17,000 nucleotides of DNA from Candidatus Woesearchaeota archaeon (GTDB lineage Archaea > Nanobdellota > Nanobdellia > Woesearchaeales > GW2011-AR4): positions 1 to 17,000 of the forward strand of contig JACPMP010000051.1 of NCBI GenBank assembly GCA_016185915.1, given 5' to 3'. Every line of letters starts with the position of its first letter. Positions within the stretch are counted from its first letter, which is position 1. A program made the translations under genes and the position numbers. Below the pieces are notes generated by a model. The model was not told the origin of the DNA and did not search any database. It saw only the letters and a program-made list of their open reading frames with translations. Positions 1 through 5,817 of the stretch are shown piece after piece.

Positions 1-200
1 GCATCTTTCAATAAGCCCCTAAGCTTTTGTATCTTCTCAAGCTTTTCATGCCTTGTATGCTTGAATTTTTCAAATCTTTGAAGTACTTCAACTATGTCCT
101 TCAGAGTTTCAAGAATATTCCTCCTTATCTCATTAGGCTCTTTTATATGCACAAAATACAGCTCGTTATTCTGCTCTTTGCCCTTCAACAAAATCACCAC
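1..200 (-). CDS. Hypothetical coiled-coil protein, 3' end off the window (partial)
   Basis: An open frame of 66 codons runs from a GTG at 200 to the left edge. The product starts VVILLKGKEQ, continues NNELYFVHIKEP and then becomes an amphipathic, charged helix rich in Glu, Lys and Leu. GTG 200 is chosen because a GGAG at 209-206 sits five bases upstream and an in-frame TGA at 215-213 rules out an earlier start; GTG 197 is the alternative. The start overlaps the end of the upstream gene (stop at 196-194), so translation is probably coupled. It is the third gene of a minus-strand operon of helical proteins. I do not recognise the family, and no function can be given from the visible part. Confidence 0.7.
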   Translation of the reverse strand, partial: MVILLKGKEQNNELYFVHIKEPNEIRRNILETLKDIVEVLQRFEKFKHTRHEKLEKIQKLRGLLKD

Positions 201-436
201 ATCTGCTCCGGCTCAGACATTATCTTGTCAATGCCTTCTATTTTCTTCTCTATCTCGTTTATTGTGTTGTTCCACATTGCAAGCTCTGCATCCTCTTCAT
301 TTCGCAAGGCATTTATGCCGCCAAGCGTGTCCCTTATTTCCTTTATTTTGCTTTTAATCATATCCAAAACATCTAAAATCTCTTTATACTCATCAACCTT
401 CACGAAAACAGGCATGCCACTTCTTTGCTCTCTCAT
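194..436 (-). CDS. Small coiled-coil protein, paralogue of the upstream gene's C-terminal domain
   Basis: An 80-residue, mostly helical, charged protein. ATG 436 is supported by a GGTGA Shine-Dalgarno site at 447-443, six bases upstream; an internal Met8 is a less likely start. Residues 8-73 align without gaps to residues 159-224 of the preceding gene: both begin with a short strand (VFVKVDEYK against IYVRIDKFK), continue into two long helices, and share a terminal KK....D-K pattern. It appears to be a free-standing copy of that domain, possibly pairing with it as a hetero-oligomer (inference). It lies 50 bp after the upstream gene and overlaps the start of the downstream one. No enzymatic motif is visible. 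The family is not recognised by name. Confidence 0.75.
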   Translation of the reverse strand: MREQRSGMPVFVKVDEYKEILDVLDMIKSKIKEIRDTLGGINALRNEEDAELAMWNNTINEIEKKIEGIDKIMSEPEQMW

Positions 437-486
437 TTTTACTCACCTATCAAAATTTTTAAAATTTTTGGAGGTGCTGGAAACTA

Positions 487-1179
487 CTAGTTTCCATCAC
501 CCTTGAATAAAGTTTTATCAACAAAAATAAGCTTTTTCTGCAAATCGTCAAGCAAGTATCTTACCTTGTCAAATGACTTGTCTTTTGCACTCTTTATATT
601 TTCTAATTTGATTGAGGCTTCTTCAGCTTTTCTTAAATCGCTTCTAACCAAATTAATGCTGCCAAGAGTTGCTTTAAACTTATCAATTCTGACATAAATT
701 GTTTTTACGCTTGTCCTTTCCCTTAAACTTCTTTTTTCTTGAGCAAAAAGTCTACCCCGTATTCTTGGATAAGCATCTTCAGGAGCATAGTTTGGCTGCT
801 CCTCAGCAACACTTTCTTGCTCTGTTTCTGCCACAGGCCGGGTAATTGTAAGCATAGGCTCTGGAATTGATGGCATAGGTTGCGTAGGAGGAATCCTTAT
901 AGGTGGAATCGGAGTAATTGATTTTTCTTCCATTTCTGCAAAGGTTTGAAAATCTGGTATAGTGTCATCTTCTCCTAACTCAGGGAGTTTTTCTTCCTCA
1001 GGAAAATCAAATTTAGGCATTTCTTCTGTTGCAGAAATCTTTTCTTCGTCAAACTTTGGGAATTCAGGAAGCTCAGGCAGATTTTCATCAAAGCCCTCTA
1101 ATGGCGGAGGGGCAGGAGGCAAGTCTAATTCATCTAAGCTTTCTTTCCTCTCCCTCTTTAAGAACTTCAAAAAACCCAC
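487..1179 (-). CDS. Proline/acid-rich protein with C-terminal coiled-coil domain
   Basis: A 230-residue protein with three visible parts. Residues 1-12 (MGFLKFLKRERK) form a short basic, hydrophobic start that could be an amphipathic membrane-contact helix. Residues 13-140 are low-complexity, acidic and proline-rich, with repeated short motifs such as LPELPEFPKF, PKFDFPEEE and PIPPIRIPP, and are probably disordered. Residues 155-226 are a folded, helical domain starting IYVRIDKFK. That domain is homologous to the whole next gene. The start is GTG 1179, with a GGTG at 1190-1187 seven bases upstream. It is the first gene of a three-gene minus-strand operon, and its promoter region is shared with the divergent gene at 1306. 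The layout (membrane-proximal N-terminus, disordered linker, coiled coil) suggests a scaffold or cytoskeletal adaptor, but this is inference only. Confidence 0.75.
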   Translation of the reverse strand: MGFLKFLKRERKESLDELDLPPAPPPLEGFDENLPELPEFPKFDEEKISATEEMPKFDFPEEEKLPELGEDDTIPDFQTFAEMEEKSITPIPPIRIPPTQPMPSIPEPMLTITRPVAETEQESVAEEQPNYAPEDAYPRIRGRLFAQEKRSLRERTSVKTIYVRIDKFKATLGSINLVRSDLRKAEEASIKLENIKSAKDKSFDKVRYLLDDLQKKLIFVDKTLFKGDGN

Positions 1180-1239
1180 TTAAACACACCCTATTTGGTA
1201 TACAAAGTTGTTTTTATTAAAACTTTTGTTAGCATTATT

Positions 1240-1260
1240 AAATGGTAATATATAAAAACC
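1240..1260. promoter_or_regulatory. TATA-like element between divergent genes
   Basis: The intergenic region 1180-1305 contains TAATATATAAAAA at about 1246-1258. Read on the plus strand it lies about 50 bp before ATG 1306, implying a leader of about 25 bases. The core TATATA is nearly symmetric, so it could also serve the minus-strand operon, although a second AT-rich stretch at about 1222-1213 (TTAATAAAAA on the minus strand) is closer to that start. Assignment rests on sequence only. Confidence 0.4.
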
Positions 1261-1305
1261 AATGTTGCATAAAAAATAAATAATATCTGCATTTAAAGGT
1301 ACTAA

Positions 1306-2034
1306 ATGAGAAGTCTAACTTTCATCCTTATTTTTGTGATATTAATCTCCTATACCTCTTTTGCTCAACAACCTCAATGTGATTATAAAGTAGAAATTCT
1401 TGTCAACGGTGAAGAATTTGAAAAAGAAGATTTCAAATGGAGAATGAAAGCTACTAAAATAGAAGGCAAATCTACAAATATAACAGGCACAGCAGAGATA
1501 AAGGCAAATGACAAAACTGTAAAAAGCTATAAGCCATGGACTTCTGATTCAATCTCAAAGCAAAAAACCTCAAGTGAGTATTCTCCAAACTTAAAAGGAG
1601 GAGAATACAAAATAACCGCTGAAATTAATGTTGAATGCGAAGATACAAACAAAGCCAACAATGTTGATGTCAAGACGATAAAAATAAAAGATGAAGAAAA
1701 AGAAAAAACAACTGAAAAAAGTAAGAAAGAGGAGATAGACACAACAACTGATAAAATTGATGATAATGAACAAATACCCATAAATCCAAATATTAAAAAG
1801 GCATCACCAACAGAACCTAAAAAACAAACACTAAATGAAGAGACAGATAACACAATACAGTTGCATGCAAAAAATAATCAAAAAAGCAAAAGCTTAGAAT
1901 CAAAAACAGCAGCTATTGTTAAAAATCCTGAAACTGTTTATGAATCAAGCAATGAAAAAGCAAAGGGCTTGATAATGATTTTTCTCTTGACACTGTCAAT
2001 TTTGTTGAATATTATTTTAATATGGAAAAGATAA
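1306..2034 (+). CDS. Secreted, C-terminally membrane-anchored protein of unknown function
   Basis: A 242-residue protein. Residues 1-20 are a signal peptide (MRSLTFILIFVILISYTSFA, then QQPQC). Residues 21-125 look like a beta-rich, immunoglobulin- or CARDB-like domain with alternating hydrophobic positions and two cysteines, Cys25 and one in the INVECEDT segment, that could form a disulfide. Residues 130-215 are a Lys/Glu/Thr/Asn-rich, probably disordered stalk. Residues 218-240 are a single hydrophobic helix followed by WKR, a stop-transfer anchor. The architecture is that of a small cell-surface protein with its domain outside the membrane. It is transcribed alone: divergent from the upstream operon and convergent with the PiT gene, whose stop is only 2 bp away. 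No family name can be given with confidence. Confidence 0.75.
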   Translation: MRSLTFILIFVILISYTSFAQQPQCDYKVEILVNGEEFEKEDFKWRMKATKIEGKSTNITGTAEIKANDKTVKSYKPWTSDSISKQKTSSEYSPNLKGGEYKITAEINVECEDTNKANNVDVKTIKIKDEEKEKTTEKSKKEEIDTTTDKIDDNEQIPINPNIKKASPTEPKKQTLNEETDNTIQLHAKNNQKSKSLESKTAAIVKNPETVYESSNEKAKGLIMIFLLTLSILLNIILIWKR

Positions 2035-2036
2035 CA

Positions 2037-3029
2037 TTATAAAAATAATTTAATAATAAAATAACTTGAGCCAGCAATAATTGCTGATACTGGTATTGTC
2101 AAAATCCAAGCCAATAGTATTCTTCTGGCTATTTGCCACCTGACTCCAGAATATCTTTTGACACTGCCAACGCCCATTATAGAGCCGCTTATCACATGAG
2201 TTGTGCTTACTGGAATGCCAAAATGTGCAGTGCCTAACAGGACTAAAGCTCCAGATGTTTCTGCTGAAAAGCCATGAAAAGGTGTTAATTTTGTTATCTT
2301 GATGCCCATTGTTTTTACAATTCTCCATCCGCCAAGATAAGTTCCAAGAGCTATTGAAGTGTAACTTATAATTATGACCCATACAGGAACCTTGAAAGTT
2401 GTTAAGTACCCGGAAGTAAGCAGTAAAAGAGTGATGATTCCCATTGTTTTTTGAGCGTCATTTGTGCCGTGGCCCAAGCTGTAGAAGCTTGAAGATACAA
2501 TTTGCAATTTTTTAAAAAGCCAGCGTATTCTGCTTGGCTCCTTGTTTTTGAAGACCCACATCATCAAGATAGAGAAGATAATTGCGCCTAAAAAGCCAAT
2601 AAAAGGAGCAACAAATATAAACAGCAAAATTTTGTTTAGCCCAGAAAAGATAATTGAATTAATGCCTGATGAGGCAATCCCAGCGCCAATCAAACCACCG
2701 ACTAAAGCATGGCTGCTTGATGATGGAACGCCATAATACCAAGTCAGAATATTCCACAAGATAGCTCCAATAAGTGCTGCGAGAATAACATAAATATTTA
2801 CTATATCCGGATTTATTACTCCTTTCCCTATGGTTGTTGCGATTGCGACGCTAAAAACAAATGCCCCAAAAAAATTCCAGAAAGCAGCAAGCAAGACAGC
2901 GCTTCTTGGCCTTAAAACGTTTGTAGCAACTATAGTTGCGATTGCATTTGCAGAGTCATGAAAGCCATTTATGAAATCAAATACCAATGCAATTGCTATT
3001 ACAATAATAACGAGAGTTAAATCAGGCAT
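2037..3029 (-). CDS. PiT-family inorganic phosphate permease
   Basis: A 330-residue polytopic membrane protein that should carry inorganic phosphate into the cell by symport with a cation (H+ or Na+). It shows the two inverted PiT signatures: GFHDSANAIAT at residues 22-32 and GHGTNDAQKTMG at 186-197, each in a half-repeat of hydrophobic helices, with a short cytoplasmic basic segment (KNKEPSRIRWLFKKL) between the halves. The serine-rich GVPSSSSHALVGG at 100-112 and its counterpart GIPVSTTHVISG in the second half match the family. The length is typical of short archaeal PiT proteins. Its ATG overlaps the end of the DUF47 gene by 8 bp, the usual archaeal pairing of a PhoU-like regulator with a PiT permease, so the two are almost certainly co-transcribed and co-translated. 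Confidence 0.93.
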   Translation of the reverse strand: MPDLTLVIIVIAIALVFDFINGFHDSANAIATIVATNVLRPRSAVLLAAFWNFFGAFVFSVAIATTIGKGVINPDIVNIYVILAALIGAILWNILTWYYGVPSSSSHALVGGLIGAGIASSGINSIIFSGLNKILLFIFVAPFIGFLGAIIFSILMMWVFKNKEPSRIRWLFKKLQIVSSSFYSLGHGTNDAQKTMGIITLLLLTSGYLTTFKVPVWVIIISYTSIALGTYLGGWRIVKTMGIKITKLTPFHGFSAETSGALVLLGTAHFGIPVSTTHVISGSIMGVGSVKRYSGVRWQIARRILLAWILTIPVSAIIAGSSYFIIKLFL

Positions 3030-3663
3030 GCTTGACCACTATGCTTTCAATAACATTTGCCACATCCTCGCATTTGTCAGTAACCCCTTCTAAAAGCTCA
3101 TAAATCTCCTTATATTTTATTATATCTATTGAATTCTTGTAAAAGTGAAATAAGTCAGACAAAGCGTCATAATAAACATCATCTGCCTCATTTTCCAAGC
3201 TATGAATATTTACATAACGTTCCTTCATATTTTTCAACTTTCTTAAATCAGTTATGCTTTTGTGGACTTCACTTACAGCATTATTAATTATATCCACTAA
3301 TTTAGTTATATGGCTATCTATTCTTTCTATTCCTAAAATTAAAAATCTTAATGTGACTGCATTTATTAAGTCAATTATATCGTCAAGGAGAACTGCCATT
3401 TCATGTATATCTTCCTTATCAATCGGCGTGATGAAAGTCTTGTCCAGTTTCTCTATTAATCTATGAGTAACTTCATCTCCCTTGTGCTCAAGATTTTTAA
3501 TTATTTGAACTTTAGATTTTCTCTCACTTTTTTCTAATTTGTGATAATGGCTTATAAAGTCTTTTAGCTCTTTTGCAATTTCAAGGGCATATTCTGATTG
3601 TTCTGAAAGCATTTCAAAGAACTTCTCTTCTTTTGGCACAAGCCAATGCATTATGTTTGGCAT
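3022..3663 (-). CDS. DUF47 / PhoU-like phosphate transport regulator
   Basis: A 213-residue all-helical protein of the DUF47 (PhoU-like) family, thought to regulate the PiT permease encoded immediately downstream. Two acidic metal-binding motifs typical of PhoU-type three-helix bundles are visible in the two halves: EHKGDEVTH at residues 59-67 and ENEADDVYY at 157-165. The N-terminus (IMHWLVPKEEKFFEML) is the characteristic family start. ATG 3663 is favoured because a TATTTATA box lies about 25 bp upstream on the minus strand, giving a nearly leaderless mRNA. The gene overlaps the PiT gene by 8 bp. Regulation by binding to the permease is known for related PhoU-type proteins; for this protein it is inferred from context. 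Confidence 0.9.
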   Translation of the reverse strand: MPNIMHWLVPKEEKFFEMLSEQSEYALEIAKELKDFISHYHKLEKSERKSKVQIIKNLEHKGDEVTHRLIEKLDKTFITPIDKEDIHEMAVLLDDIIDLINAVTLRFLILGIERIDSHITKLVDIINNAVSEVHKSITDLRKLKNMKERYVNIHSLENEADDVYYDALSDLFHFYKNSIDIIKYKEIYELLEGVTDKCEDVANVIESIVVKHA

Positions 3664-3680
3664 ATTCTAAGCTTTTATAG

Positions 3681-3695
3681 GTTCGTATAAATAGG
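3681..3695 (-). promoter_or_regulatory. TATA-like box for the DUF47-PiT operon
   Basis: On the minus strand the sequence reads CCTATTTATACG in this interval, about 25 bp before ATG 3663. This spacing fits an archaeal TATA box driving an mRNA that starts at or next to the start codon. A second AT-rich stretch, CCTATAAAAG, lies too close to the ATG to be the main box. Confidence 0.45.
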
Positions 3696-3716
3696 TTTCG
3701 TTAAAACCTCTCAAAA

Positions 3717-3728
3717 ACCTTTATAAAC
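3717..3728 (+). promoter_or_regulatory. TATA-like box for the scpB operon
   Basis: CCTTTATAAAC lies about 27 bp before ATG 3750, and no Shine-Dalgarno sequence precedes that ATG. The pattern fits a leaderless archaeal transcript. It is divergent from the phosphate operon promoter 30 bp away. Confidence 0.5.
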
Positions 3729-3749
3729 ACTTTATATTTCAAATAAACT

Positions 3750-4334
3750 ATGGTCGAAACAGAAAAACAAGGCGAGCATGCGCATATTAGATGCAGAACC
3801 ATAATAGAAGTTTTAGGCAAGCCAAAGGAATATGTTGAAGATGCAATAAATCAGTATATTGAACACATAAAGGAAGACTCAGAGCTTGTAATTTTGAACG
3901 AAGATTATTCTGAGATGAAAGAGCAAGGCAAGCTATGGGGCAAATTTGTGGAATTAGATTTGGTCATAAAAGGCACAAAGAAATTGATTAGCTTCTGCTT
4001 TGAGTACATGCCTTCTTCACTTGAAGTTGTAAAGCCAGGGCAATTAATTATGACAAATCCAGAGCTTTCCAACTTTCTTAACGATTTGCAGGCACGGCTT
4101 CATAATGTTGATATGATTGTAAAGCAGCTAAAGGCAGAGAATGATTTTTTAAGGCACAACATGAACGCAGTACTGCACAATGCGATAATGATATGCCTAA
4201 AAGTAAGCCGGCTTTCATTAGAGCAGCTTTCCCAAGTTACAGGCGTTGAAAAAAAAGAGCTTGAAATGTTTATAGAAAAGCTGATTAAGGAAAACAAGAT
4301 TAAAAAAGAAGGCGAAACATATACTTTGGCATGA
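3750..4334 (+). CDS. Conserved-type archaeal protein with probable C-terminal winged helix, coupled to scpB
   Basis: A 194-residue soluble protein. Residues 10-95 appear to be an alpha/beta domain (IRCRTIIEVLG, then VELDLVIKG and LISFCFEYMP). Residues 100-150 are a long helix (LNDLQARLHNVDMIVKQLKAEN). Residues 152-193 look like a winged helix: LSLEQLSQVTGVEKKELEMF, then a wing IKKEGETYTL. Its TGA overlaps the scpB ATG (ATGA at 4331-4334), so the two are translationally coupled and may form a complex. I do not recognise a named family. A C-terminal winged helix next to ScpB recalls kleisin (ScpA) architecture, but the N-terminal part does not look like ScpA and I do not call it so. A DNA-binding partner of the SMC-ScpAB machinery is an inference. 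Confidence 0.75.
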   Translation: MVETEKQGEHAHIRCRTIIEVLGKPKEYVEDAINQYIEHIKEDSELVILNEDYSEMKEQGKLWGKFVELDLVIKGTKKLISFCFEYMPSSLEVVKPGQLIMTNPELSNFLNDLQARLHNVDMIVKQLKAENDFLRHNMNAVLHNAIMICLKVSRLSLEQLSQVTGVEKKELEMFIEKLIKENKIKKEGETYTLA

Positions 4335-5353
4335 TAGAAGTCAAAAAACCTAGTGTAAAAAGCAAGGTAGAAGCAATTCTTTTTTCTACAGGTCATAGAA
4401 TAGGTGTTGATGAAATATGCAAGTTGAGCCGTTCTAAAAGAGACGATGTTATTCCAGCATTGCGAGAGCTGCAAAAAGAATATGACGAGAAGCAGTCATC
4501 CTTAATGCTTTTTGAAGAGGGAGATTTCTGGAAATTCACAGTTCGAGACCACTTTATTCCTATGGTGAGGAAGATTGTGACAGAGACAGAGCTGACAAGA
4601 AGTGTGCTTGAAACACTTGCTGTCATAGCCTTCAAGTATCCAATACTCCAATCTGATTTGATTAAGATGAGAACAAATAAGGCCTATGATCATCTTGTTG
4701 AACTAGAAAAAGCTAGCTATATATCAAGGCAAAAGCACGGCAGAACAAATTTAATCAAGCTAACTGAAAAGTTTTTCAAATATTTTGATCTCACTGAAGA
4801 AAGGCTTAAAGAGCAGTTTAAGGATTTTGACAGCATAGCAAAAGCGATAAAGGAAAAAGAAATAGAAGTTGAAAGAATAAAGGACGAGCAGCACCAAAGA
4901 GCCGAGGATTTGAAGAAAGAAGATGAAAAAATAAAAAAAGAGATTGAAGCTCTGGACAAAACAGAGGAGGAATTTGAAATTTCATTACAAACATATAAAA
5001 CAGAGCCAAAAGAGCTAATTTCTGAAGTGTTTGAAAAAGAGGGAAGTTTAGTAGTTGAAAAAGAAAAAATTGGCGAAATGGAAGTGATTGAAGAAATACA
5101 AAAAGATAGTGCCAAAAAAGAGCAAAGAATCCAAGAGAAGCAAGAATTATCTACCCAAATAAATGAGCCACTAATTCAAGAAGAGGAAACAAAAAATAAA
5201 ATTTTTGAGCAACAGCCAAAAAAAGAAAAGAGAAAAATAAAGAAAAAGATTGAGGGAATAAAGCTGACTCCGGAAATGGAAGCAAAAGTCGAGCAAAGGG
5301 TTGAAGAGATATTGGGTGTTAAGGAAAATAAGGAAGAAAATAAAGAAATTTAA
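4331..5353 (+). CDS. scpB: Segregation and condensation protein B (ScpB) with long charged tail
   Basis: A 340-residue protein. Residues 11-155 match ScpB, the winged-helix partner that dimerises and binds the kleisin ScpA in the SMC chromosome-condensation complex. Visible signatures are VEAILFSTGHRIGVDEIC at 13-30, SVLETLAVIAFKYPILQSDL at 91-110 (compare the family's LETLAIIAYkQPitr), the RTNKAYDHLVELEKASYI stretch, and the closing LTEKFFKYFDL at 144-154. Residues 156-340 are an unusual extension: a Glu/Lys-rich coiled coil followed by a charged low-complexity tail ending in a basic segment (KKEKRKIKKKIEGIKL) and a short helix. Bacterial ScpB is usually near 200 residues. The start overlaps the upstream gene by 4 bp. 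Neither smc nor scpA is in the window. Confidence 0.88.
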   Translation: MIEVKKPSVKSKVEAILFSTGHRIGVDEICKLSRSKRDDVIPALRELQKEYDEKQSSLMLFEEGDFWKFTVRDHFIPMVRKIVTETELTRSVLETLAVIAFKYPILQSDLIKMRTNKAYDHLVELEKASYISRQKHGRTNLIKLTEKFFKYFDLTEERLKEQFKDFDSIAKAIKEKEIEVERIKDEQHQRAEDLKKEDEKIKKEIEALDKTEEEFEISLQTYKTEPKELISEVFEKEGSLVVEKEKIGEMEVIEEIQKDSAKKEQRIQEKQELSTQINEPLIQEEETKNKIFEQQPKKEKRKIKKKIEGIKLTPEMEAKVEQRVEEILGVKENKEENKEI

Positions 5354-5561
5354 TTTTTTGAAAATATAATATTATTGTTGAAAAATTATAAATTAATGCG
5401 TTGAGAAAGAAATAAACAATATTAATAAACACCGTAAATTCACGTTAACACAAACATTCAATAAACTAGTAATGAAAAATAATTTCAATCTGCCTACGGC
5501 GTATTTTAGGCTCACTCAATAGTTCGCCTATACATTGTAAAATCAAAAATTTCAATCGAAA
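5354..5561. other. Intergenic region between scpB and the zinc-ribbon gene
   Basis: This stretch of 208 bp holds no convincing gene. It begins with a T-run just after the scpB stop (5355-5359), which could end transcription. At 5492-5530 there are three short complementary arms, GCCTA, TAGGC, GCCTA, which could form two mutually exclusive weak hairpins. A CCTATACA at about 5527-5534 may be the TATA-like element of the small gene that starts at 5562. A 10-bp sequence AATTTCAATC occurs twice (5481-5490 and 5548-5557). Confidence 0.4.
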
Positions 5562-5702
5562 ATGTTCCTTCTTCAATGCCCCAAATGCAAAAATAAGATG
5601 AAGTATCAAAGTAAAGATATTTATTTAGTTGGCAAAAAGAAAAAGTGCGTTTATTGCAACAAAAGTTTTTCTGTCAACAAAGCTGTAATTAAGAAGATAT
5701 GA
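5562..5702 (+). CDS. Small zinc-ribbon protein (46 aa)
   Basis: A 46-codon frame with ATG at 5562 and TGA at 5700-5702. The product begins MFLLQCPKCKNKMKY and contains two CxxC knuckles, CPKC at residues 6-9 and CVYC at 29-32, separated by 19 residues that include an IYLVG strand, and it ends in a basic tail. Four correctly spaced cysteines in a lysine-rich frame of this size are unlikely by chance and fit a single zinc ribbon, probably binding nucleic acid or protein. A CCTATACA element about 30 bp upstream and the lack of a Shine-Dalgarno site suggest a nearly leaderless transcript. It stands alone between scpB and gyrA. No closer family assignment is possible. Confidence 0.7.
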   Translation: MFLLQCPKCKNKMKYQSKDIYLVGKKKKCVYCNKSFSVNKAVIKKI

Positions 5703-5817
5703 ATTACTTTCCATATAGAAATTTTCAATATAGAAAATAATTTAAAAACATAACTATTATAAAGCGAAAAACATACCGATTTATAGACGATAAAGTGTTA
5801 ATCCAATTCTTTAAAAA
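5703..5817 (+). promoter_or_regulatory. gyrA upstream region with TATA-like boxes
   Basis: The 115 bp before gyrA contain two candidate TATA-like elements, CTATTATAAAGC at about 5754-5765 and GATTTATAGAC at about 5779-5789. The second lies about 31 bp before ATG 5818. No Shine-Dalgarno sequence is seen before that ATG. gyrA is therefore probably transcribed from its own promoter with a very short leader. Confidence 0.4.

Noticed and set aside
1527..1853. Minus-strand frame opposite the surface-protein gene
   Set aside because: Its Ser/Phe/Val-rich composition is the reverse complement of the Lys/Glu/Asp-rich stalk; a typical shadow frame.
3750..4334. Calling the scpB-coupled gene scpA
   Set aside because: No kleisin N-terminal signature is visible; only the possible C-terminal winged helix and the position would fit.
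5492..5530. Alternative hairpins from GCCTA, TAGGC, GCCTA, riboswitch-like
   Set aside because: The arms are only five bases, loops are 10 and 14 bases, and no ligand-binding core is visible; chance is a sufficient explanation.
5481..5557. AATTTCAATC twice, 67 bp apart, resembling the end of some CRISPR repeats
   Set aside because: Only two copies of a 10-bp AT-rich word, no full-length repeat and no spacers.
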